DNA of 17,240 nt from Thiobacillaceae bacterium (GTDB lineage Bacteria > Pseudomonadota > Gammaproteobacteria > Burkholderiales > Thiobacillaceae): the NCBI GenBank assembly GCA_012274165.1, contig JAAPAA010000187.1, forward strand, positions 1 to 17,240, in the 5' to 3' direction. A program made the translations under genes and the position numbers. The notes under the pieces are model-generated. The model had not been told where the DNA came from, made no database searches, and saw nothing but the letters and a program-made list of their open reading frames with translations. Shown here one piece after another: positions 8,884 through 16,567 of this stretch; positions within the stretch are counted from its first letter, which is position 1, and every line of letters starts with the position of its first letter.

Positions 8884-10776
8884 TCAATATTCGAAATACC
8901 GGCCCATCACAGCCTGAAGCTTGCGCGCCTGGCGGAAGGCTTCCTTGAGAATACGCCGGTCAAGCGCGTTGAGTTGCTCCGGATCGATGCGGTTGCCGAC
9001 CGCTTCACCCCGTGTTTGGGCCAGGTGCTGATGGCGCAGGCGCAGCAGCTGGATGAAATGAAAGGCCGCCACCCAGGCCTCGATCTCGTCAGGCGCCATC
9101 TTCCAGGCGCGCGCCGCCGCCCGCAGGCGGGCGGCCGTGCCGGTTTCGCTGACCCCGGCGTAGAGTGCGAAGATGCGCGCGGCATCGACAAATGGCGTGA
9201 TGCCGTTGATTTTGAGATCGAGGGTGTGCGCCTGGGCGCCGCCCGACGCCACCACGAAATCACGCACCAGCCCGAGCGGCGGACGATTGGCGAGCGCATT
9301 TTCCACCATGCGCTTGAGAAACAGCCGGTTGTCCTTGATGCTGCCGTTCAGCCACTCGCGCAATTCGTCACCCAATCCATTTGCGCCATACAGGGGGCGG
9401 AAGTCGAAAAAGATACTGGCATGCAACAGGGCCGGCGCGTCGCTGCGATGAATCCAGTTGGCAAACGTGGCGCGCCATTCTTCCACGCTCAGGCACCACT
9501 TTGGATTGCCGGCCATGATGCCGCCCTTGCAGAGCGGGAAACCGCATTCCGCCAGGCGCTGGTTGACCCGTCTGGCAAACGCCAGCAAGGTCGCCCGCTC
9601 GTCCGCTGTGGCGCTTTGGTAAATCAGCGCATTGTCCTGGTCGGTGGCGAGCGTCTGTTCCATGCGACCCTCCGAACCCAGCGCCAGCCAGCACCACTGC
9701 ACATCGGGCAGAGGAGCTGCATGGCATTCCAGTTCGATCACCCGTCGCGTCAGCCGGTCGTTCAGGCTGGAGAGAATCGCGGTCAGGTTTTCCGCGTGCA
9801 TGCCCTGCGCCAGCAGATTGTGTGCGAGCGCACCAATGTCCTGCGCCAGCGCGGGCAAGCTGGCCGGATCATTGGCGCGCGCGGTGGCGCCGGTGATGCC
9901 TTGCATCGACAGGCGGCGCAGCGTAAACACATCCTTCTCCGAGATCACCCCGATGGGCCACCCGCCTTCCACCAGCGGCACATGGTGGATGCCGCGCCGC
10001 GCCATCAGCAGCAAGGCGTCCGATACCGGTGCAGCGCCTTCCAGCGTGGCCGGGTCGGCTGTCATCACAGTGGAGATCGGCGTGCTCAGGGGAATGCCGG
10101 CCAGCGTCACGCGCTTCAATACATCCTTCAGGGTCAGAATGCCCAACGGCGCCGCCTCGCCATCGCTAACCAGGATCGATCCCACCCTGGCTTCGTCCAT
10201 GGCCGTCAGCGCCTCGGCCAGCGGGGTGTCGGGCTTGACCATCAGCGGCGACTGGCGAATCAGGCTGCGAACCGGACGCGAAAAACGGGTTTCGTCGTCC
10301 TGCGCCAGCGCATAGTCGGACTGCACCGCGCGCTGCGATTGCTCCAGCAGGCTGGCGATACGGCGCGTGCAAAAATCGCTGAACGCCCGGCTGCGCCCGA
10401 GCAAAGTCTGGAAATCGGCGGCGGACAGGCGATAGCAAAAGGTGTCCGCTGCCGCGATATACCGATTCGCCGCGGCGCGCCCGGCCAGCAAGGCGCCAAG
10501 CGGAAACATCTCGCCACTGGACAGTTGCAGCAGGCGCCCGCCCGCCTGCTCCGGCGCTTCGCCTTCGACCATGCCCTGCTTGACGATGAAAAGGGTATCC
10601 AGCGGCTGGCCGCCGGCTTCAAGCAGCGTCGCCTCCTGCGGGAAATAGGCAACGCTCAGGCGCTCCGCCAGCCACGCCATATCCGTCTCCGCCATGCTGG
10701 AGAAAGGCGCATGCGCGCGCAGGGATTCGATGGTGGCGTGCAGCAGGCTGCTGGCGATCGGGAGCGGAGAGGCCAT
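8884..10776 (-). CDS. cNMP-binding/CBS/DUF294 nucleotidyltransferase-like signalling protein
   Basis: This is a 630-residue cytoplasmic regulator-like protein. The domains in order are: a cyclic-nucleotide-binding (Crp-like sensor) fold at about 25-135, including LFIVKQGMVEG; a CBS pair at about 170-290, with VGSILVSDGEAAPLGILTLKDVL and HHVPLVEGGWPIGVISEKDVF; a DUF294 nucleotidyltransferase domain with GSEGRMEQTLATDQDNAL (367-384), in which the GS motif and TDQD resemble GlnD/GlnE; and a DUF294 C-terminal substrate-binding-like domain at about 480-625. It precedes DUF485 and actP on the same strand and is probably cotranscribed. This suggests that it tunes acetate transport or metabolism through nucleotide sensing and protein nucleotidylation, an inference with no direct proof here. 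The ATG at 10776 has only a weak ribosome-binding site, but no better in-frame start is seen. Confidence 0.9.
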   Translation of the reverse strand: MASPLPIASSLLHATIESLRAHAPFSSMAETDMAWLAERLSVAYFPQEATLLEAGGQPLDTLFIVKQGMVEGEAPEQAGGRLLQLSSGEMFPLGALLAGRAAANRYIAAADTFCYRLSAADFQTLLGRSRAFSDFCTRRIASLLEQSQRAVQSDYALAQDDETRFSRPVRSLIRQSPLMVKPDTPLAEALTAMDEARVGSILVSDGEAAPLGILTLKDVLKRVTLAGIPLSTPISTVMTADPATLEGAAPVSDALLLMARRGIHHVPLVEGGWPIGVISEKDVFTLRRLSMQGITGATARANDPASLPALAQDIGALAHNLLAQGMHAENLTAILSSLNDRLTRRVIELECHAAPLPDVQWCWLALGSEGRMEQTLATDQDNALIYQSATADERATLLAFARRVNQRLAECGFPLCKGGIMAGNPKWCLSVEEWRATFANWIHRSDAPALLHASIFFDFRPLYGANGLGDELREWLNGSIKDNRLFLKRMVENALANRPPLGLVRDFVVASGGAQAHTLDLKINGITPFVDAARIFALYAGVSETGTAARLRAAARAWKMAPDEIEAWVAAFHFIQLLRLRHQHLAQTRGEAVGNRIDPEQLNALDRRILKEAFRQARKLQAVMGRYFEY

Positions 10777-10864
10777 GCTGCATCTTAGTTGAACTCAACA
10801 CCGCACTGTCGAACGCTTTACCTGCCGCCGCAGGCTTGCCACACGCCGGCATCGCTCGTGCGTG

Positions 10865-10893
10865 TTGACTTGAAGCCCGGCTCGGGGTCTAAT
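10865..10893 (+). promoter_or_regulatory. Sigma-70 promoter of tRNA-Phe with GC-rich discriminator
   Basis: TTGACT (10865-10870, 5/6) is followed by a 17-base spacer and TCTAAT (10888-10893, 5/6). The following GGCGCGCC (10894-10901) is a typical GC-rich discriminator of stringently controlled stable-RNA promoters. The predicted start near 10900 gives a leader of about 35 bases before the tRNA. Confidence 0.85.
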
Positions 10894-10935
10894 GGCGCGC
10901 CTTGCGGCTGGCGACAGACGCAAAAAAGTCAAAAC

Positions 10936-11011
10936 GGCCAGGTAGCTCAGTCGGTAGAGCAGCGGATTGAAAATCCGCGTGTCGACGGTTCGATTCCGCC
11001 CCTGGCCACCA
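10936..11011 (+). tRNA. tRNA-Phe (GAA)
   Basis: The tRNA is 76 nt with an encoded CCA end (11009-11011). The acceptor stem is GGCCAGG/CCTGGCC, the D stem GCTC/GAGC, the anticodon stem GCGGA/TCCGC with loop TTGAAAA (anticodon GAA), the variable loop GTGTC, and the T loop TTCGATT. The T stem GACGG/CCGCC has an A-C mismatch at pair 50-64. All other stems are fully paired. It is a single-gene unit, with its own promoter upstream and a strong terminator at 11050-11084. Confidence 0.98.
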
Positions 11012-11049
11012 AGCTCCCGTTTTCTGCATGATCGATCGGCAGGAGACGT

Positions 11050-11084
11050 AAAAAACCCCGCAAGCATTGCTTGCGGGGTTTTTT
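11050..11084. terminator. Bidirectional terminator between tRNA-Phe and the GGDEF-EAL gene
   Basis: A perfect 16-bp stem, 11050-11065 with 11069-11084, has loop ATT. The outer six pairs are A-T, so each strand ends in six T. It serves tRNA-Phe on the plus strand and the REC-PAS-GGDEF-EAL gene (ending at 11107) on the minus strand. Confidence 0.95.
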
Positions 11085-11106
11085 ACTGGGCGCGGTTCTG
11101 GGTACG

Positions 11107-13314
11107 CTATCCCGCAGCCAGATTGCCGAGGTGGGCAAACCCGCGCATGCACTGGCTGAGCAGCTCGGAGGCTTCGTGAGCCGAAACCGCGGCACTGTAG
11201 TAATAGCCCTGGATTTCGTGGCATTGCATCTGTTGCAGGCGCAACAACTGGGCTTTGCTTTCCACCCCTTCGGCGATGACGTTGAGGTGCATGCCGCGCC
11301 CCATGGCGACCATGGCGTTGACGATGGAAACGTTTTCTTCGCGGTCGAGTTCCTGGATGAAGGACTGGTCGATCTTGAGGGTGTGGATGGGGAAACGCGA
11401 GAGGTATTTGAACGAACTGTAGCCGGTGCCGAAGTCGTCGATGGCGAGCCGGATTCCGGCAGCAGAGAGCCGGCCGAGCTTGATGGCGTTGGCCTCGAAA
11501 TCGCGCATCAACAGGCTTTCGGTGATTTCCAGTTCAAGCTGGTTGCCGTCGAGTGAATACACTTGCAAGGCGCGCAGGACATTTTCAACGAAGTCAGGGG
11601 TTTCGAGCTGACGTGCCGAGATGTTCACCGACAGGCGCACGGACGGCAGTCCGGCTTTGCGCCACGCAGCGATTTGCGCGCAGGTCTGGCTCAATACCCA
11701 GTCGCCGATCGGGACGATTATGCCGGATTCTTCCGCTACCGGGATGAAGTCGCCCGGGCCGAGCAAACCGCGTTGCGGGTGCCACCAGCGCAGCAGGGCT
11801 TCGAAGCCGCGGACTTCGCCGCTGAGGGCGTCCACCTGGGGTTGATAGAACAATACGAATTCGTTGCGTACCAGTGCGCGGCGCAGGTCGGATTCGATCT
11901 GCATGCGTTCGGAATAGGGCGCCTGCATGCCGGATTCCCAGAACTGCAAGCGGCCGCGCCCCTGCGATTTGGCCTGGTACATGGCGATTTCGGCCTGGCG
12001 AATCAGGCTGTCGATCAGGTCGCCGTCTTCTGGCGCAACGCAGGCGCCGATGCTGACCGAAATGTAGATTTCATGGCCTTTGACGTACACCGGTTTGGAC
12101 AGCACCTGAATGACTTTGCGGCAGATGTGCTCAACGTCGCTGCGTGCCAGCAGCGTGGGCAGCAGCACGGCGAATTCGTCGCCGCCCAGCCGCGCCAGGG
12201 TGTCGCCTTCGCGCAGACATTGACGCAGCCGCGCGCTCACCACGAGCAGCAGCTCGTCGCCGATGGTGTGGCCCAGCGAGTCGTTGATGACCTTGAAGTG
12301 ATCGAGGTCGAGACTCAGCACCGCCAGCGGTTGCTGGTTGCGTTTGGCCTGTGCCAGCATGAGGCCGAGGTGGTCGCGGAACAGCGCGCGGTTGGGCAGG
12401 CCGGTGAGCAGGTCGTGATAGGCCTGGTAATGCACGGTTTCTTCGGCCTGTTTGCGTTCGGTGACGTCTTTGGCGACGCCGTAGCTGCCGATGAAACGCT
12501 GCTCGAATGCGCTGGCCTGTTCGTCGTACATGCCGGTGGCGGTGAGTTCGACCGACTTGCACAGCCCATTCATCAGGCGCGGACGACGCATGCCCGGATT
12601 GCATTTGAGGCGGATTTCGGTGTTGCGCGCGCTGCGGTCGCCGGCACGGCGCTCGTTGAAAATGTGTTCGGCGCGGGCGATGTCGTCTTCGTGAACCAGC
12701 AGGCTGTAATGCTGCCCCAGCAGTTCCTCGCGGCGGTAGCCAAGCAGGCTTTCGACGCGGTCATTGACGAAGGAGAAGCGGCCTTCGACATCCAGCGTGT
12801 AAATGAAGTCGGGCGAGCTGTTGACCAGAAAGCGATGCCATTTTTCCGACTGCTGCAGGCGCTGCAGGATGTGGTTGTTTTCCCGCTCCAGCCGCCTTTG
12901 CGTCAGCGTGTTGTCGATGCGGCGCAGCAGCTCTTCGGGTTCGTAGGGTTTGCGTACGAAATCGACGGCACCGCCACGCAATGCGCGGATCGCCGCGTCG
13001 ATCGCGCTTTCGCCGGACACCACAATCACCGGTGTATCGATGTTGCGGTCGGTAATGAAGCGCAACACCTCGTTGCCGTTGAGGTCGGGCATGCCGAGAT
13101 CAAGCAGGATCACGTCGAACTTCTGCTTGCCGATGGCAACCAGGGCTTCGCGCCCGCCATTGGCAGTCGCCACATCGTAATCGCGGGCGGTCAGCAGCCG
13201 GGAGAGGCCCTCCAGAATCAGCGGTTCATCGTCGACCAGCAGCAGGCGTGAGCGCACCGGGAAGGCGCTGACCGTGTTGGGGTGAGGGGATGAGTCGATC
13301 GGACTGTTAGACAT
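11107..13314 (-). CDS. REC-PAS-GGDEF-EAL response regulator (c-di-GMP turnover)
   Basis: This 735-residue soluble response regulator can in principle make and degrade c-di-GMP. The receiver domain (about 22-140) has LLVDDEP, phospho-acceptor Asp72 in LLDLGMPD, Ser100 and Lys122 (RKPYEP). A linker coiled coil leads to a PAS domain (about 158-285, DFIYTLDVEGRFSFVND). The GGDEF domain (about 295-460) has an intact GGDEF (377-381), with RxxD (368-371) five residues before it, as in an inhibitory I-site. The EAL domain (about 475-720) has EALLR (Glu505), NISARQL, ELEITES, DDFGTGYSS (Asp626, Asp627), KIDQSFI and AEGVE, all consistent with active phosphodiesterase. The start is the ATG at 13314 with AGGAG at 13327-13331, 26 bases after the kinase stop; a reading 42 residues longer overlaps that gene. 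It is probably the output of the kinase upstream. Confidence 0.95.
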   Translation of the reverse strand: MSNSPIDSSPHPNTVSAFPVRSRLLLVDDEPLILEGLSRLLTARDYDVATANGGREALVAIGKQKFDVILLDLGMPDLNGNEVLRFITDRNIDTPVIVVSGESAIDAAIRALRGGAVDFVRKPYEPEELLRRIDNTLTQRRLERENNHILQRLQQSEKWHRFLVNSSPDFIYTLDVEGRFSFVNDRVESLLGYRREELLGQHYSLLVHEDDIARAEHIFNERRAGDRSARNTEIRLKCNPGMRRPRLMNGLCKSVELTATGMYDEQASAFEQRFIGSYGVAKDVTERKQAEETVHYQAYHDLLTGLPNRALFRDHLGLMLAQAKRNQQPLAVLSLDLDHFKVINDSLGHTIGDELLLVVSARLRQCLREGDTLARLGGDEFAVLLPTLLARSDVEHICRKVIQVLSKPVYVKGHEIYISVSIGACVAPEDGDLIDSLIRQAEIAMYQAKSQGRGRLQFWESGMQAPYSERMQIESDLRRALVRNEFVLFYQPQVDALSGEVRGFEALLRWWHPQRGLLGPGDFIPVAEESGIIVPIGDWVLSQTCAQIAAWRKAGLPSVRLSVNISARQLETPDFVENVLRALQVYSLDGNQLELEITESLLMRDFEANAIKLGRLSAAGIRLAIDDFGTGYSSFKYLSRFPIHTLKIDQSFIQELDREENVSIVNAMVAMGRGMHLNVIAEGVESKAQLLRLQQMQCHEIQGYYYSAAVSAHEASELLSQCMRGFAHLGNLAAG

Positions 13315-13340
13315 TGGTTTTATATTCTCCTGAGCGAGGG

Positions 13341-15344
13341 TTACATAGACCCATAGCGCGTTGTTGTGAGTGTGGTCTGGCCGTTTTGCAGAGTCGGCAG
13401 ACGGATTAGGAAATGGGTGCCTTGCGGGGTGCTGTTGCAACTGAGCTGGCCGTTCATGCGTTCGATCAGGCTATGACTGATGTTCAGCCCGAGTCCGGCG
13501 TGATCGCCGCCTTTGTTGCTGATCAGCGGTTCAAACAGGTGTTCCATTACCGCGGCGGGCAGGCCAGGACCGGTGTCGGTTATTTCGATTTCGATCTGGC
13601 GCTGGCCGGTGGCGTCGGTCAAACGGGTGGCGAACGTCAGGTGGCCACCGGTGGACATGGCCTCCACCGCATTTTTAGCCAGATTGAACAACACCTGCTT
13701 GAGCAAATCCTTTTGCAGCGGCAGCGGCGGCACTTCCGGATTCAGGTCGATCTGCACGCTGACCTTGTTCGGTGTGAACAAGGTGCCAAGCGACATCCGG
13801 ACCAGTTCGGAGACGATGCTGTTGACCGAGACCAATTCAAGCTCGGTGGCGGGCGCGGGGGCTTCGTCGGTCGTGGTGATGCCGCGCACGATGCGCGCCA
13901 CCCGCTCGATTTCTTCGCCGATGATGCTGAGATCGCGTTGTACCGATGAATCCGAGCCTAATTTGTCGGACAGCAGGTTGACGTAATTGCGCATGATGGT
14001 GAGCGGATTGGCCACTTCATGCACGGCGCGGCGCGCCCGGTCACGCGGGATGGCGTCGCTGGTCGCAATCGGTGCGGCGGGCAGGGCGGGGATGGCGGGC
14101 ATGGGTGCCGGTGCAAGTGCAGATGCGGGCGCAGCGTCGCGGGGGCGCAAGGTCTCGGTATATTCGGCCAGGGTGAATCGCCACAGCGTTGACATGCCCA
14201 GGTCTGGACTCGCATCGCCTGCCACCAGCACGCTGGTCTGGCCATCGTGCAGTGTCAGCGGCTGGCACAGCAGTCGCGACACCCCGAGCAGGCGGGCGAT
14301 TTGTTCGTCGACCAGTGCGCCATCCAGTGCGCCGCGTTCAAACTGTTGCGGCGCACTGCGTACCAGCGAACGCGGCAGCGCCGAATGCCCGTCGTCGAGC
14401 GGAATCGCCAATGTGCTCAAACCGGGCGCGGTCGGGAGCCATGCGCTCGCCCGCAGGTAACCGTCTGCAGCGGGTGCAAACAGACAGGTGTGTTCGATAC
14501 CGAACAGTGCACGCAGCGTGTCCTGCAACAGGGAAAACAGCTGATTGTCGCTGCCGGCATGGCGAAAATGGCTGTGTAGCGCCGATTGAGCGGCCTGCCC
14601 GGCATACAGGCGGGCAAGCCGCTCAAATCCTGCGTTAAGGCTGGGTGCCGCTGCATCGAGCAAACCGAAGCGGAGTGCCAGCTGGCGTGTCTGAACCTGG
14701 CTGTCGGCGAGTAGCTGGGCAGCTTCACCTGCGCCCATTTGCAGCGCGGCGAGCGCAGCGCGCACGTCCACGCTGTCCACCGCGTCGGCGCGGGCAACCA
14801 GTTGGTACGCCAGTTGAACGATGCGCACCAGCGGATGCGCTGCGCGCCCGCGCGCCAGGGGTTCTGCGTGATAGCGCGCCGCGTCGGCCAGCCAGCCATT
14901 CGGGTCGATTTCAGCCAGATAGTCGGCTGGGTGAACCCGTGTGGGTGTGCTGGGCTCAAGGTAGTCCGCGAGATTGTGAGCGAGTCCTGCCGTCCATGCC
15001 GCTTCAGCATCTGCCACGCCGGAACGCAGCGCGAGCGCTTGCGCCAGATGCGCGACGCTGATCGATTGCCGCCAGTGCGCCGAATAGGCCACCTGGGCCG
15101 CACCCGTCGCAACGGGTGCGGCGAGCAGCACCGCCCGCAGCAGATCCGGCTGGGCGGTAAAGTCGGCAGGCAACAGCCGCAGACGTAGCGCCAGTACAGG
15201 ATCGCAGCGTACGCAGGCGGCAAATTCGGTCTGCGCGATATCGCCGCGCATCAAATGCTCCAGTGCTTCGGCTACGATGCCGGGAGCACAAAGACAGACC
15301 GTTAGCTCCGACTTTTTCAGTAAAGTGTTCGGAAGTTCTCGCAT
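13341..15344 (-). CDS. Soluble HDOD/GAF-like sensor histidine kinase
   Basis: This 667-residue protein has no membrane helix, so it should sense an internal signal. Residues about 15-230 look like a divergent HDOD domain: CAPGIVAEALEHLMRGDIAQTEFAACVRCDPVLALRLR and, later, GLAHNLADYL. Residues about 240-400 look like a GAF domain (LFSLLQDTLRALFGIEHTCLFAP, RLLCQPL). An Ala/Pro-rich linker (404-427) leads to the kinase core: H-box RRAVHEVANPLTIMRNY with His442, N-box NLAKNAVEAM (Asn558), DTGPGLP (590-596) and GLGLNI (617-622). The core is intact. It is followed after 26 bases by the REC-PAS-GGDEF-EAL gene, almost certainly its partner. Similar HDOD-kinase fusions are known, but I cannot name this one. 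The ATG lies only a few bases from the predicted transcription start and has no good ribosome-binding site. Confidence 0.88.
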   Translation of the reverse strand: MRELPNTLLKKSELTVCLCAPGIVAEALEHLMRGDIAQTEFAACVRCDPVLALRLRLLPADFTAQPDLLRAVLLAAPVATGAAQVAYSAHWRQSISVAHLAQALALRSGVADAEAAWTAGLAHNLADYLEPSTPTRVHPADYLAEIDPNGWLADAARYHAEPLARGRAAHPLVRIVQLAYQLVARADAVDSVDVRAALAALQMGAGEAAQLLADSQVQTRQLALRFGLLDAAAPSLNAGFERLARLYAGQAAQSALHSHFRHAGSDNQLFSLLQDTLRALFGIEHTCLFAPAADGYLRASAWLPTAPGLSTLAIPLDDGHSALPRSLVRSAPQQFERGALDGALVDEQIARLLGVSRLLCQPLTLHDGQTSVLVAGDASPDLGMSTLWRFTLAEYTETLRPRDAAPASALAPAPMPAIPALPAAPIATSDAIPRDRARRAVHEVANPLTIMRNYVNLLSDKLGSDSSVQRDLSIIGEEIERVARIVRGITTTDEAPAPATELELVSVNSIVSELVRMSLGTLFTPNKVSVQIDLNPEVPPLPLQKDLLKQVLFNLAKNAVEAMSTGGHLTFATRLTDATGQRQIEIEITDTGPGLPAAVMEHLFEPLISNKGGDHAGLGLNISHSLIERMNGQLSCNSTPQGTHFLIRLPTLQNGQTTLTTTRYGSM

Positions 15345-15352
15345 GTTCTTGC

Positions 15353-15382
15353 TATATATAATTATTTTTGCTAAACCGTCAA
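15353..15382 (-). promoter_or_regulatory. Candidate sigma-70 promoter of the kinase/c-di-GMP operon
   Basis: On the minus strand, TTGACG (complement of 15377-15382, 5/6 to consensus) is followed after 16 or 18 bases by overlapping TATATA boxes (15355-15360 or 15353-15358). The region is AT-rich against a GC-rich background. A start near 15346-15349 would leave almost no leader before the ATG at 15344. Confidence 0.6.
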
Positions 15383-15502
15383 TCTATAGGGGCAGATTTT
15401 TGCGTCAGGCATCGGGAACTGTTGTTTTCAAGTTTGGGTCGAAATATCCGTACCTATGCCATGGCGTTACACTCTTACGGTACTTTATTAAAGCGAATGC
15501 AT

Positions 15503-16477
15503 ATGAAAACTGTTCTGACCGGATTGATGTTGTTGTGCGTACACACCGGTGTCGCCGCGTTTGATGGTCATGCCTCCTTGCAGTGGAGCCATCCGGGTGC
15601 AACGGCCGTGCCTGCTCCGCAGGCGGAGTCCGACTACAACACGGCGACGCCCGAGTTGAGCGCGCAATCCGTGCTGGTGTATGACCAGGCCAGCGGGCAG
15701 CCGCTGTTGGCAAAAAACGCCACGATGCAAACGCCGATTGCCTCTATTACCAAGCTGATGACCGCGATGCTGGTGCTGGAAGCCGGGTTGCCGCTGGACG
15801 AGCGGATTACCCTGACCAATGATGACCGCGACACGCTTAAAGGCACCGGCTCGCGCCTGGCTATCGGTTCCACCTACACACGTGGTCAGTTGCTGCATCT
15901 GGCGCTGATCGCATCGGATAATCGTGCGGCGCATGCACTTGGGCGCACCAGCCCGGGCGGCCTTGATCGTTTCGTCGCCAACATGAACCGCACGGCGCAC
16001 ACACTGGGCATGCGCGATACGGTGTATATCGAGCCGACCGGGCTGTCGAGCCAGAACCGCTCGACCGCGACGGATCTCGCCAAACTCGCCGACTACGCGT
16101 ACCAGAATTTTCCGGAAATTCGCCAGATCACCAGCACGGGTTATTACACCCTTGGCACGCAGCGTGTCGTGCTACTGAAAAAGCACCACCACCAGCCGCA
16201 GGTCAGTTATCGCACGGTGGCGTTTAACAACACCAATCGGCTGACGCGGATGGACGACTGGAACATCGGCCTGTCCAAAACCGGCTTTATCAACGAAGCC
16301 GGGCATTGCCTGGTGATGCAGGCGCAGGTCGCACAGCGAGACGTCATCATCGTGCTGCTGGACGCGACCGGCTCCAATCGTCGTGCCGGCGATGCCGCGC
16401 GCATCAAACAGTGGCTGGAGTCCAACAACCCGTCGAACCGCGCTGACACTCGGCACGCTTCCGCTTCGCGTACCTGA
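15503..16477 (+). CDS. pbpG: PBP7/PbpG-type D-alanyl-D-alanine endopeptidase
   Basis: This low-molecular-weight penicillin-binding protein of the peptidase S11 family should cleave DD-crosslinks of peptidoglycan in the periplasm. The chosen start, ATG at 15503, gives a 324-residue protein with a typical signal peptide (MKTVLTGLMLLCVHTGVAA, cleavage after about 19); ATG at 15497 is an equal alternative. The active-site motifs are complete: SITK (Ser81, Lys84), SDN (138-140) and KTG (259-261). The domain begins at SAQSVLVYDQASGQPLLAKN. The length is close to E. coli PBP7 (about 310) and shorter than PBP5/6, and there is no C-terminal amphipathic anchor, so PbpG is preferred over DacA. The gene diverges from the kinase operon. 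I could not find a convincing promoter, and the ribosome-binding site is weak. Confidence 0.9.
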   Translation: MKTVLTGLMLLCVHTGVAAFDGHASLQWSHPGATAVPAPQAESDYNTATPELSAQSVLVYDQASGQPLLAKNATMQTPIASITKLMTAMLVLEAGLPLDERITLTNDDRDTLKGTGSRLAIGSTYTRGQLLHLALIASDNRAAHALGRTSPGGLDRFVANMNRTAHTLGMRDTVYIEPTGLSSQNRSTATDLAKLADYAYQNFPEIRQITSTGYYTLGTQRVVLLKKHHHQPQVSYRTVAFNNTNRLTRMDDWNIGLSKTGFINEAGHCLVMQAQVAQRDVIIVLLDATGSNRRAGDAARIKQWLESNNPSNRADTRHASASRT

Positions 16478-16494
16478 ACGTCCTCTCCTCTTCG

Positions 16495-16523
16495 TCTGGC
16501 TGCGGCGCCCGCCCGCAGCCAGA
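16495..16523 (+). terminator. GC-rich stem-loop after pbpG, possible terminator
   Basis: A perfect 11-bp inverted repeat, TCTGGCTGCGG (16495-16505) with CCGCAGCCAGA (16513-16523), has a 7-base loop and begins 17 bases after the pbpG stop. There is no T run, so it may be a mRNA-stabilising hairpin or a Rho-assisted end rather than a classic terminator. Confidence 0.5.
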
Positions 16524-16567
16524 AGGCGGCGTTATGATGAACGCCTCCGCCATCGTCTGTTTCCCGC

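Noticed and set aside
8746..10788. 680-codon plus-strand frame opposite the DUF294 gene
   Set aside because: The minus strand encodes a clear multi-domain protein, and this frame gives an Arg/Gln/His-rich product without motifs.
11012..11106. Possible integration site next to tRNA-Phe
   Set aside because: No integrase, no repeat of the tRNA 3' end and no change in composition is seen downstream, only a terminator and a normal chromosomal gene.
11563..13251. 562-codon plus-strand frame opposite the GGDEF-EAL gene
   Set aside because: It is a shadow of the REC-PAS-GGDEF-EAL coding sequence. Its composition is biased and no domain is visible.
15422..15450. TTGTTT with 17 bases to TATCCG as a pbpG promoter
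   Set aside because: The -10 matches poorly and the surrounding AT-rich DNA gives many similar pairs, so I could not support it.
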